A stretch of DNA of 12,244 nt, taken from contig JBKOWZ010000054.1 in NCBI GenBank assembly GCA_046724665.1, positions 1 through 12,244 of the forward strand. The letters are read 5' to 3'. The notes beneath the pieces are model-generated. The model saw nothing but the letters and a program-made list of their open reading frames with translations, searched no databases and was not told the DNA's origin. A program made the position numbers and the translations under genes. The stretch comes from Actinocrinis sp046724665 (GTDB lineage Bacteria; Actinomycetota; Actinomycetes; Streptomycetales; Catenulisporaceae). Every line of letters starts with the position of its first letter. Within the stretch, counting starts at the first letter, position 1. Positions 1 through 6,524 of the stretch are shown here, in pieces.

Positions 1-102
1 CCCCCCCCCCGGCCGGGGTTCGGGGGGGGCGGGGCGGCGGCGGCGGGGGGTCCGGGCCGCCGCGGGGGGGGGGCCGCGCCCCCGACCCCCGGCCCCCACC
101 CC
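1..102. repeat. Extreme G/C homopolymer stretch at window edge
   Basis: This stretch is almost purely G and C, with C10 at 1-10 and G runs at 22-29, 31-34, 45-50 and 64-73. Several closely spaced G runs of three or more could form a G-quadruplex on the plus strand. A short hairpin (GGGGGC, 3-base loop, GCCCCC on the minus strand, 69-83) lies about 38 bases past the exporter stop and could help terminate it. No gene is visible here. Because it sits at the window edge, an assembly artefact is also possible. Confidence 0.5.
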
Positions 103-120
103 TCTATCACTCCCCGCCGG

Positions 121-1653
121 TCAGGCCTCCGCCCCCGCGCGGCGCCTGGCCTGCACGAGGAAGCCGACCGTGAGGACGAGCGCGAACAGCGAGACTCCGA
201 CGGAGACCGCGATCGCCGTGGTCATGCCGGGCAGCAGCTCGTGGTGCACCCCCGCCAGCGAGCCGGAGCTGCTGACGATCGCGCTGACCACGGCGAGCAC
301 GATCGCGCCGCCGATTTGCAGGCTGGTGTTGAGCAGCCCCGAGGCCAGGCCCTGCTCGTGATCCGCGACGCCCTTGGTGGCCTGCGCGTTGACCGCGGGG
401 AAGCAGAGCGCGAATCCGACGCCCAGCAGCAGCATCGTCGGCAGCAGGAAGTTGGCGTAGCCCATCGACGGATCGGTGCGCAGGAACAGCGCGTAGCCGC
501 CCATCAGCGCCAGCAGGCCGAAGAAGATCAGCCACGCGGTGTCCACCCGGCCGAGCACCGCGCCCATCTTGGTCGAGCTCGCCGCCACCAGCAGGCCCGC
601 GGGCAGGAACCCGAGCGCCATGCCGAGCGGCGACCAGCCGAGCGAGTTCTGCACGTAGAGCGTGACGACGAACTGGAACGCCGAGTAGCCGCCGAACATC
701 GCCGCCGCGGAGAGGTTGGCGTGCACGAGGGTGCGCGAGCGCAGGATGCCCAGGCGCACCAGCGGCCGTGAGTGCCGCAGCTCGATGGCGACGAACGCGG
801 CCATCAGCGCGAGGCTGAGCGCCAGCAGGCCGATCGTGCCCGCGCTGCCCCAGCCGCGGTTCGGCGCGTCCACCACCGCGTAGACCAGGATCAGCAGCGA
901 GGCGGTGCTGGTCAGCGCGCCGGGCAGGTCGAAGTGGTGCAGCCGCACCCGCTCGGTGGCGCTGCGGGGGATCACCCGCAGGCCGGCCAGCACCAGCGCG
1001 ATCGCCACCGGTCCCGGCACCAGGAAGGTGACCCGCCAGCCCACCTCGGTGAGCAGCCCGCCGACGACCAGGCCGAGCGAGAAGCCGCTGGCGCCGCAGA
1101 CGGTGTAGATGCTGATCGCCCGGTTGCGCGCCGGGCCCTCGGCGAAGGTGGTGGTGATGATGGACAGGCCGGCCGGGACGGTGAACGCCGCCGAGGCCCC
1201 CTTGACGAAGCGCAGTACGACCAGCGCGAAGTCGTTGCTCAGCAGCGCGCTGACCACCGAGGCGGTGCCGAAGACCGCGACCGCGGCGAGGAAGACCCTG
1301 CGCCGGCCGAGCAGGTCGCTGGCCCGCCCGCCGAGCAGCATCAAGCCGCCGTAGCCGAGGATGTAGCCGGAGACGATCCACTGGAGCGAGCCCGGGTCCA
1401 GGTGCAGGCTCTCCCCGATGGACGGCAGCGCGACACCGACCATCGACAGGTCGAGCGCGTCGAGGAAGAGCGCGCCGCAGAGCACGACCAGCAGCAGCCA
1501 GGTCGTCGGTGTCCAGTTGGTATCTCGCATGCCGTTGCTGTCATGCGGAGTGTTCGTGTCGCGCGTACGGATGGCGTCCTGCGCGCCGATCGCGTGTTGG
1601 GTCGCGTCGCGCACGGTGCCAGAAGAGGAGATCCCCGTCTCGGATAGCGTCAT
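121..1653 (-). CDS. MFS drug exporter, EmrB/QacA (DHA2) type
   Basis: This 510-aa inner-membrane protein is a proton-driven efflux pump of the 14-helix DHA2 branch of the major facilitator superfamily; the substrate cannot be told from sequence. Seen: the DHA-type first-helix motif (LDALDLSMVGVALPSI, about residues 64-79), motif A (GRASDLLGRRR, about 108-118), motif B-like RFVKGASAAFTVPAG, and motif C-like GASGFSLGLVVGG. Hydrophobic segments then continue almost to the C-terminus (QARRRAGAEA). The first 48 or so residues are a hydrophilic extension with a repeated RDTN (residues 31-34 and 43-46). An internal ATG at 1530 (Met42) would remove most of it, but neither start has a clear ribosome site. 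The 1653 start is preferred because a promoter lies just upstream and would give a near-leaderless message. It is divergent from a MarR gene, the classical arrangement for a repressor controlling its pump. Confidence 0.9.
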   Translation of the reverse strand: MTLSETGISSSGTVRDATQHAIGAQDAIRTRDTNTPHDSNGMRDTNWTPTTWLLLVVLCGALFLDALDLSMVGVALPSIGESLHLDPGSLQWIVSGYILGYGGLMLLGGRASDLLGRRRVFLAAVAVFGTASVVSALLSNDFALVVLRFVKGASAAFTVPAGLSIITTTFAEGPARNRAISIYTVCGASGFSLGLVVGGLLTEVGWRVTFLVPGPVAIALVLAGLRVIPRSATERVRLHHFDLPGALTSTASLLILVYAVVDAPNRGWGSAGTIGLLALSLALMAAFVAIELRHSRPLVRLGILRSRTLVHANLSAAAMFGGYSAFQFVVTLYVQNSLGWSPLGMALGFLPAGLLVAASSTKMGAVLGRVDTAWLIFFGLLALMGGYALFLRTDPSMGYANFLLPTMLLLGVGFALCFPAVNAQATKGVADHEQGLASGLLNTSLQIGGAIVLAVVSAIVSSSGSLAGVHHELLPGMTTAIAVSVGVSLFALVLTVGFLVQARRRAGAEA

Positions 1654-1661
1654 GGCGCCAA

Positions 1662-1689
1662 GCTATATGCAGATGCATCAAATGCGCAA
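1662..1689 (-). promoter_or_regulatory. Likely exporter promoter, near-leaderless
   Basis: On the minus strand, a -35-like TTGCGC (1689-1684) and a -10-like TATAGC (1667-1662) are separated by 16 bases. This puts the transcript start around 1655, next to the exporter ATG at 1653. Palindrome 1 lies over the -10 edge and spacer and palindrome 2 covers the -35, so a bound repressor would block polymerase. This is inferred from sequence only. Confidence 0.45.
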
Positions 1690-1708
1690 GCATAAAATGC
1701 AGTTGCAT
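1667..1708. promoter_or_regulatory. Triple palindromic operator, ATGC-N4-GCAT x3
   Basis: Three 12-bp inverted repeats lie at 1667-1678 (ATGCAGATGCAT), 1682-1693 (ATGCGCAAGCAT) and 1697-1708 (ATGCAGTTGCAT). The spacers are CAA and AAA, so the pitch is exactly 15 bp. The outer two have 5-bp arms (ATGCA/TGCAT). MarR proteins are known to bind as dimers to short palindromes between themselves and the gene they control. The position, symmetry and overlap with both promoters make these the probable binding sites of the MarR protein encoded from 1739. Confidence 0.75.
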
Positions 1709-1732
1709 CCGATCGGCCACCACTGCTATGGT
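1703..1732 (+). promoter_or_regulatory. Likely marR-family promoter, leaderless
   Basis: A TTGCAT at 1703-1708 and a TATGGT at 1727-1732 are separated by 18 bases. Transcription would start around 1739, which is the GTG start codon, so the message would be leaderless. The -35 lies within the third palindrome, which predicts autorepression. The -10 is a modest match. Confidence 0.4.
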
Positions 1733-1738
1733 GGCGGT

Positions 1739-2137
1739 GTGACTCGGTCGATCGACGATGAAGTACTGGCGTCCGAGTGGCACGACCTGATGGGCCGGTA
1801 CCACCGGATCACCTGCGCTCTTGACCGCAGCCTGACCGTCGAGCACGGTCTGACGGTCAGCGAGTTCGAGGTGCTCCAGGAGCTCTACGGCTCCGGCCCC
1901 CAGTGCCAGATGCTGAAGATGCACGAACTCGGCGAGCGCGTGCACCTGAGCCAGAGCGCCTTCTCCCGCCTGATCACCCGGCTCGAACAGGCCGGCCTGG
2001 TCGAGCGCACCACGTGTACCGACGACCGCCGCTCGGCGATGACGCGGATCACGCCGGAAGGCGTGAAGCGGTACCTGGAGGCCCGGCCGACCCAGCGGGC
2101 CGTCCTGCGCGAGCAGGGCATGCTGGCCGAGCACTAG
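1739..2137 (+). CDS. MarR-family transcriptional regulator
   Basis: This 132-aa winged-helix repressor probably controls the divergent exporter and itself. The reading frame stays open far upstream, but the protein-like part begins at the GTG at 1739, downstream of the operators; an ATG at 1697 is in frame but lies inside the third palindrome. Seen: an N-terminal dimerisation helix (about 6-30), the recognition region MHELGERVHLSQSAFSRLIT (about 61-80), then LEQAGLVERTTCTDDRRS with the DDRRS wing typical of MarR proteins (about 82-99). It is a little shorter than most members (usually about 140-160 aa), and the C-terminal dimer helix looks trimmed. Cysteines at 26, 56 and 93 could sense thiol chemistry, but their positions do not match a redox-sensing subfamily that I can name. 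The effector is unknown. Confidence 0.88.
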   Translation: MTRSIDDEVLASEWHDLMGRYHRITCALDRSLTVEHGLTVSEFEVLQELYGSGPQCQMLKMHELGERVHLSQSAFSRLITRLEQAGLVERTTCTDDRRSAMTRITPEGVKRYLEARPTQRAVLREQGMLAEH

Positions 2138-2148
2138 GCCAAGCACTA
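2125..2148 (+). repeat. Tandem 12-bp duplication across marR stop
   Basis: GGCCGAGCACTA (2125-2136) is followed directly by GGCCAAGCACTA (2137-2148), with 11 of 12 bases the same. The MarR stop codon (2135-2137) spans the junction. It looks like a slippage duplication at the gene end. Confidence 0.6.
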
Positions 2149-2269
2149 ATCCGAAGCGGCGCCGGGTGCCGAGCCCCGCGATCTTCTGAGTATGCGCAGC
2201 GGGCCGCGGCGCGTCCAATGCTTTTCGGGCACTTCGGGCACCGCCTCGAGAGCCGCGCGACGGCGGCGG

Positions 2270-2710
2270 CTACGCCACGGCGCCGCGCATGCCGTCGGCG
2301 GCGTCGGGGCGATCCGAGCGCCGAAGGCGCGGACGGCGTGCCCGCGCGAGCGCCGCGTTGCTGAGCTCCGCGGAGCCGAGGGCGTCAAGTACGAGCCCGG
2401 GCGTCTGATCCCACCCGGCCAGCCGAAATATCCGCAGGAAGTACGGCGAGAGGCGGTGCACGGTCAAGCTGCGCCCCGCCAGGGACAACTCGGTGGCGGT
2501 GTCCATCATCACGCGCAGCCCCTCGACGCTGACGATGTCGAGCCCCTCGCAGTCCAGGTACACGTTCCCGGGAACGTCCGCGGCCACAACGCGCAGCGCG
2601 CCGGCGAACCGCGAGGCGTGCGCGGGCCCGAGGTCGCCCCGGATGGCGAGGCCCGGCGGATCGTCCGTGCGGACCGCCCGGAACGACGCAGGATCCGAAA
2701 CTTGCTGCAT
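2270..2710 (-). CDS. STAS-domain protein (anti-anti-sigma-like)
   Basis: This 146-aa cytoplasmic protein has a STAS fold at about residues 18-112 (PGLAIRGDLGPAHASRFAGA, then NVYLDCEGLDIVSVEGLRVM, then LAGRSLTVHRLSPYFLRIFR). STAS proteins usually bind anti-sigma kinases and are switched by phosphorylation of a serine in a DSSG-type loop. Here that loop reads SVEGL (61-65), with valine at the usual phosphoserine place, so switching by phosphorylation is unlikely; this rests on eye alignment. The Arg-rich tail (about 120-146) has no recognisable motif. The ATG at 2710 was chosen because it sits just before the domain; a GTG three codons upstream (2719) is also possible. No partner kinase or sigma factor is visible nearby. 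The gene converges on the MarR gene. Confidence 0.75.
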   Translation of the reverse strand: MQQVSDPASFRAVRTDDPPGLAIRGDLGPAHASRFAGALRVVAADVPGNVYLDCEGLDIVSVEGLRVMMDTATELSLAGRSLTVHRLSPYFLRIFRLAGWDQTPGLVLDALGSAELSNAALARARRPRLRRSDRPDAADGMRGAVA

Positions 2711-2790
2711 CGACGTCACCGCCCCGGAAAATCGTGCGGTCGGGTGGGGAGGGCTGAGAGTGTTCGGTGTCTGCGACCGACGTGTTACGG

Positions 2791-2820
2791 ATCGTAGCGC
2801 GCCGCGACCACACGTGACCA
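2791..2820 (-). promoter_or_regulatory. Possible STAS gene promoter
   Basis: On the minus strand, TGGTCA (2820-2815) and TACGAT (2796-2791) are 18 bases apart. They would give a leader of about 74 bases before the ATG at 2710. Both boxes match the consensus at only four of six bases. Confidence 0.25.
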
Positions 2821-2880
2821 GGGGTACTGACCAGCCTCGTCGCACTCCGCCGCGCGCGGTACTGTGGATCATGTCAGACC

Positions 2881-3009
2881 ATGGAGAACCTTGAGCGGTC
2901 AGCCGTTCCGCTCGGCCTGGCAGCCAGGCGGCCTAGCGCCGCTACTGCTACCGCTAGTGCAACCGCAACCAGTGCACGCCGAGCGCGGCGTATCCCGAGT
3001 ACCGAGTAA
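2881..3009 (+). CDS. Possible small Ser/Thr/Ala-rich peptide, 42 aa
   Basis: This ATG-started frame encodes a peptide beginning MENLERSAVPLGLAARR, followed by an alternating Ala/Thr/Ser tract (about residues 18-31) and then RRARRIPSTE. The Ala/Thr tract uses GCT, ACT and GCA codons, unlike the neighbouring GC-ending genes. There is no clear ribosome site. Two other short frames overlap it: ATG at 2872 for 7 codons, whose TGA stop overlaps a TTG at 2891 that opens a frame to 3070. I do not recognise a family, and this may be non-coding low-complexity DNA. Confidence 0.2.
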   Translation: MENLERSAVPLGLAARRPSAATATASATATSARRARRIPSTE

Positions 3010-3552
3010 CGTCGCCGCCGAGGGAGTCGGGCCCGGCGCCCGGGATCCAGACGCCACCGGATCAGATTGACCAGGCTCGGGCACGCCGCGCGCCGCGCCC
3101 CGACCGGTGACCGCCAGTGGCCGGGGCACAGCCGTGATCATCCAAGACCCAGGACAGCCGCCGCCGGTTTCGCATCCCACCCCCACCCCCGCCACCCCAC
3201 CGACCCGTCCCCGACCCACACCCGGCACCCCCGACCCAGCGAGCCAGAAAGAGCGAGAACGGACGGCTATGCCGACCCAGCACCCCCACCGGACCGCCAC
3301 TCTCCTACCGACCATGCCCTAACCCACCCACGCCGCAGCGAGCCTCCCACAGCACGCATGACCAGCTACTGACTCGTGCCCAAACCATCCTTGCTGCCTC
3401 AAGAACAGCGAACAGGCTCACTCAGCAGATCGAGCAACATGTAGCCCCTATGACAGGGACGGCACCGTTCCGGGCGAGCTCCCGGCGGGGTTGTGTGACG
3501 AACCGCTAATACTTCATCAAGCGCGGCAGTGCTTCCCGCCACCTCCGCGCGC
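3010..3552. other. Gene-poor stretch, no confident gene
   Basis: The region is less GC-rich in places (about 3361-3470) and C-rich, Pro-coding in others (about 3160-3300). A plus-strand frame stays open across the right half and ends at TAA 3507-3509. Its last part reads plausibly like protein (TRAQTILAASRTANRLTQQIE, about 3374-3436), but there is no start or ribosome site. A minus-strand frame here looks Cys/Gly-rich only because of the repetitive bases. I see no terminator, RNA gene or mobile-element end. It could be decayed coding sequence. Confidence 0.4.
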
Positions 3553-3924
3553 CTATTCGGCCGGCTGCTGCGCGTGCGCCGCGAGTGCGCCCGCCAGTTG
3601 GCCCACCGCACACCACGGCTTGCCATCCCGATGCCAGCACGCGACCCCACTCTCAGCAGAGGCCCATAGCGGCTTACCGTCCACCTCGGGCCACGCGCCG
3701 TGTCGCTCGTCGATCACGTCGTCTTGGAATGTAGAGGCCAGCAACGCCGCCGCGTCCTCCACATGCGCAGGGTTGGCGGAGGTCTGATGCCCACGGAAGT
3801 CGAAGACTGTCAGCCCTTCGCCCCACTCCGGACCCGGGTCATCGACCGCGCTCACGACACCGAGACCAGCCGTGGAGAAGTCGGCGTTGAGCCGGTCGAG
3901 AATGAACGTCAGGCGAGCTTGCAT
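3553..3924 (-). CDS. Hypothetical protein, 123 aa
   Basis: I do not recognise this protein. It is soluble, with no signal peptide or membrane segment. Visible parts are an N-terminal amphipathic stretch (MQARLTFILDRLNADF), an acidic middle (SAVDDPGPEWGEG; DDVIDERHGAWPEVDGK), and a C-terminal segment with two cysteines nine residues apart (C96 and C105, within GVACWHRDGKPWCAVGQL). The start at ATG 3924 is supported by an AGGAGG-type site on the minus strand about 12 bases upstream, slightly far. The longer upstream frame has no better start and lies over a plus-strand reading frame that looks like real protein. It stands in a gene-poor, lower-GC stretch, which hints at horizontally acquired or decaying DNA. 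Confidence 0.65.
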   Translation of the reverse strand: MQARLTFILDRLNADFSTAGLGVVSAVDDPGPEWGEGLTVFDFRGHQTSANPAHVEDAAALLASTFQDDVIDERHGAWPEVDGKPLWASAESGVACWHRDGKPWCAVGQLAGALAAHAQQPAE

Positions 3925-3933
3925 TGAAAGTAG

Positions 3934-4122
3934 AACTCCTCCTGCTGGCAGCGCGGACGCTTCGTCGCATTGTGCTGGATCGCCCAAATCCACAAACACA
4001 TCGCCGAGCCGAAGCCGAGTTACGTCGCCGACTGGGACCAACTGCCGGAATGGCAGCAACTGACCGACGCCGACATCTTCGATCACATCGAACAGGAAGC
4101 AGTAGCCGCCTCGGAGGTGTAG
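3934..4122 (+). pseudogene. Headless reading frame, C-terminal remnant
   Basis: Between a TAG at 3931 and a TAG at 4120-4122 this frame reads as protein: RGRFVALCWIAQIHKHIAEP, then KPSYVADWDQLPEWQQ, then TDADIFDHIEQEAVAASEV. The aromatic and acidic pattern and in-frame helix periodicity are unlike the shadow frames. There is no ATG or GTG start; only a TTG at 3970 without a ribosome site is available. The upstream 5' part is cut off right where the oppositely oriented 123-aa gene begins, whose ribosome site overlaps this frame. The likely reading is the C-terminal half of a small actinobacterial hypothetical protein that lost its beginning by rearrangement. A TTG-started short gene cannot be excluded. 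Confidence 0.45.
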
Positions 4123-4231
4123 CGGCGAGCCGTTCTCGTCGGTGGCCCGCCAGTGGGGTGGGTGGTCGGGAGGTCGGGGAGACAGGGGGTCGGTTTGTGC
4201 GTCTCCTCAACTGCCCCGGAGGGTTGCCACG

Positions 4232-4273
4232 CGCGGCGGCGGGGGTTGCGCGTCGCAATCGCCCGCCGCCGCG
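4232..4273 (-). terminator. Strong hairpin after acetyltransferase operon
   Basis: A perfect 12-bp stem (CGCGGCGGCGGG at 4232-4243 with CCCGCCGCCGCG at 4262-4273) encloses an inner 5-bp stem (TTGCG/CGCAA, 4246-4258). It begins 6 bases past the acetyltransferase stop. There is no T run, as is common for actinomycete terminators. It could also stop plus-strand transcripts from the remnant at 3934-4122. Confidence 0.7.
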
Positions 4274-4279
4274 TGTGGG

Positions 4280-4963
4280 TCAGGCGCCGTCGGCCTGATT
4301 GACCGGCGCCGCTGGGCGCCACATCGGGTACATCATCGCCATGTCGGACATCCCGTCGGGGAACGGGATGGTTTCGGGCAGGTCCTGGTAGCCGTGCCGG
4401 GCGTACAGGCGGCGGCTGTCGAGGCTGGCGGCCTCCAGGTAGGCCGCGACCGGTTCGCCGCCGCCGGCCAGCACTTCATGGTGGGCGTCGAGCAGCGCGC
4501 TGCCGATGCCCCTGTCCTGGAGCGTCGGATGCACCGCAAGGATCGCCAGGTGGTCGTGTCGTGCCCCGCCCGGGTGGTACTTGTCGAGCTGTGCGTCGAA
4601 GGCACGGAAGCGGTCGATCCAGCCGCCCGCCACGGCGGCCAGCCTTGCGTCGTAGCCGGGCGGCGGCTCGTCGTGGCCGCTGCCGTTGGACAGCCACAGC
4701 GCCACCGCGGTGCGGTCGGGCGTGGTGTATACGGTGCCTGCGGTGAACGCGTGATCGACGTAGAGGCGGAAGTAGTCGGGGAAGATCTCCCGCCGCGCCA
4801 CCGGATCGGGGACCAGCCAGGTTGACGGCGGCAGGTCGTGGAACGCCAGCGCTATCAGGCTGCTGAGTTCCGCCGCGTCGTCCGGGTCGGCGCGCACGAC
4901 GCGCACGGCACCGCCACCGCTGCTGCCGCTGGCGCCGCTGGCGCCGTTGCTGCCGCTGGTCAC
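4280..4963 (-). CDS. GNAT-family N-acetyltransferase
   Basis: This 227-aa enzyme should transfer an acetyl group from acetyl-CoA to an amine; the acceptor is unknown. The acetyl-CoA-binding signature is clear: LAILAVHPTLQDRGIGSALL with QDRGIG at 149-154, followed by the YLEAASLDSRRLYARHGY strand-helix at about 175-192. A flexible Gly/Ser-rich tail (residues 2-18) precedes the domain. The GTG start at 4963 shares GTGA with the permease TGA stop (4962-4960) and follows a GGGGGAGG purine run, so translation is probably coupled to the permease. The longer upstream frame is the permease read out of frame. It is the last gene of the operon and is followed by a strong hairpin. The link to the permease may mean the acceptor is an amino acid or amine that the permease carries, but this is inference. 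Confidence 0.85.
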   Translation of the reverse strand: MTSGSNGASGASGSSGGGAVRVVRADPDDAAELSSLIALAFHDLPPSTWLVPDPVARREIFPDYFRLYVDHAFTAGTVYTTPDRTAVALWLSNGSGHDEPPPGYDARLAAVAGGWIDRFRAFDAQLDKYHPGGARHDHLAILAVHPTLQDRGIGSALLDAHHEVLAGGGEPVAAYLEAASLDSRRLYARHGYQDLPETIPFPDGMSDMAMMYPMWRPAAPVNQADGA

Positions 4964-6468
4964 ACCCCCTCCCCCGCCAGCGCGCCGGGCGTGGCGGTCG
5001 GGCCGGGCGTGACGCTCTGGCTGGTGGCCGCGTCCGGGCCGAGGCCGATCACCGCGTACACCCGCGGCCGGCTCGAACGCAGGTAGAACGCCCAGCCGAC
5101 GCCGATCAGCGCGGCCACGACGTACAGCGAGGGCAGCACCTTGCCGGGCGTCGAAGGCGTCTGGTAGCCGAGCAGCAGCGAGTAGTTGCTCGCGCACAGA
5201 TACACCATGGCGCCCAGGGCCACCACCGAGAGGGCCGGCGCGATGGCCCGCTGCCAGAGGTTCTCCTCGCCGGGGTTCTGGGCGAAGTACCTGACCACGG
5301 ACACCGAGGTGAGCGCGAGCAGGATGAGGATGCCGAAGCCGCCGGTGGTGCCGCCCCAGAAGAACAGGTCGGTCTGCGGGTTCCAGCCGCCGATCGCGAA
5401 GGCCACGATCACCGCGAGGCCGACCACGCTCTGCACCGCCGAGGCGGTCCTGGGCACGCCGTTGGCCCCGGTGCGCCCGAAGGATCCGGGCAGCACCTGC
5501 TCGCGGCCGAGCGCGAAGGCGTAGCGCCAGCAGGCGTTGTGGAAGGCCAGCGCCGCGGCGAACAGGGAGGTCATGAACAGGATCTGGCCGGCGTTGTCCA
5601 GGAAGTCCGAGCCCATCCCGAACAGGATGCCGGGCCCCGCCTCCTGGGCCGCCTTGCCGACGCCCGAGACGCCGTAGTGCAGCGACATCACCCAGGACGC
5701 GGCCGCGTACACCACGCCGATCACCGCGATCGAGAAGAAGGTGGCGGTCGGGATGGTGCGGCGCGCGTCGCGCGCCTCCTCGGCGTACACCGGGGACTGC
5801 TCGAACCCGACGTATCCGAGCACGGCGACGGCGAGCACCGCGCCGATGCCGCCCTTGGTCAGGCCGGACGGATTAAGGGTACTGAAGGTCACGTGGTCGC
5901 CGGCCGGGTGTATACCGCCACTGACGGTCAGCGCGATGACGATGACCACTTCCAGGGTCAGTAGCACACCGAGGAGCCGGCCGCTCAGGTCCACCCGGAT
6001 CAGGCCGAGCACGGTCACCACGGCCCAGGCCGCCAGCGCGTAGACCCACCACTTGATGTCCACGTCCGCCTTCTCCTGGACGTAGGCCTCCACCGCGGGC
6101 CCGAACATGCCGTACAGGCCGACCTGGAGCAGGTTGTACGCCAGCAGCGCGATCAGCGCCCCGGCGACGCCGGCCTCGCGGCCCAGGCCCCGGGTGATGA
6201 AGGCGTAGAAGGCCCCTGCGTTCTTGATGTGCCGCGCCATCGCCACGTACCCGACGCTGAACAGGCTCAGCACGATCGCCACGACGATGAACGCGGCGGG
6301 AACGCTGGTCAGGCCGGTGACGGCGTACGCGGTCGTGATGACGCCCGCGGCCACGGTCAGCGGCGCGACTCCGGCCAGCACGAAGTAGACCACTGACGGG
6401 ACGCCGAGCCGGTCGCGGGCCAGCGCGGCCGAGACGCTTCCGGGCGGTGCGAGCGGATTCTTTGCCAT
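4960..6468 (-). CDS. APC-family amino-acid permease
   Basis: This 502-aa membrane protein belongs to the amino acid-polyamine-organocation superfamily, with about 12 hydrophobic helices. Seen: the first-helix region LGVPSVVYFVLAGVAPLTVA (about residues 20-39), the conserved AGAFYAFITRGLGREAGVAG stretch after helix 2, and the helix-6 region GYVGFEQSPVYAEEARDARR, where APC members carry a Glu-Glu-(A/T)-(R/K) motif. The substrate is not predictable by eye. The start ATG 6468 has an AGGAG site 10 bases upstream; the much longer open frame upstream overlaps the GPP34 gene in another frame and is a shadow. It lies 56 bases after the GPP34 gene and overlaps the acetyltransferase by 4 bases, so the three form an operon. 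Confidence 0.9.
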   Translation of the reverse strand: MAKNPLAPPGSVSAALARDRLGVPSVVYFVLAGVAPLTVAAGVITTAYAVTGLTSVPAAFIVVAIVLSLFSVGYVAMARHIKNAGAFYAFITRGLGREAGVAGALIALLAYNLLQVGLYGMFGPAVEAYVQEKADVDIKWWVYALAAWAVVTVLGLIRVDLSGRLLGVLLTLEVVIVIALTVSGGIHPAGDHVTFSTLNPSGLTKGGIGAVLAVAVLGYVGFEQSPVYAEEARDARRTIPTATFFSIAVIGVVYAAASWVMSLHYGVSGVGKAAQEAGPGILFGMGSDFLDNAGQILFMTSLFAAALAFHNACWRYAFALGREQVLPGSFGRTGANGVPRTASAVQSVVGLAVIVAFAIGGWNPQTDLFFWGGTTGGFGILILLALTSVSVVRYFAQNPGEENLWQRAIAPALSVVALGAMVYLCASNYSLLLGYQTPSTPGKVLPSLYVVAALIGVGWAFYLRSSRPRVYAVIGLGPDAATSQSVTPGPTATPGALAGEGV

Positions 6469-6524
6469 GGTGGGTTTGCTCCTATCGGGGGCGGACAGGG
6501 ATAGTCGCGCGGCGGTGAGCCCGG

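Noticed and set aside
2899..3315. Minus-strand frame with a Cys/Ser/Gly-rich end resembling a lanthipeptide core
   Set aside because: No ribosome site, no leader-like N-terminus and no modifying enzyme nearby. The Cys codons arise from the repetitive plus-strand bases, and composition elsewhere in the frame is non-protein-like.
3067..3372. Plus-strand Pro/His/Thr-rich frames
   Set aside because: Two frames are open together over a C-rich stretch, with low-complexity translation and no ribosome site. Composition explains them.
3399..3787. Short frames on both strands around 3400-3790
   Set aside because: They are shadows of the 123-aa gene or of C-rich sequence, and none has a plausible start or protein-like content.
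4964..5197. N-terminal extension of the acetyltransferase frame
   Set aside because: It is the permease C-terminus read in another frame; the GTG at 4963 overlapping the permease stop is the natural start.
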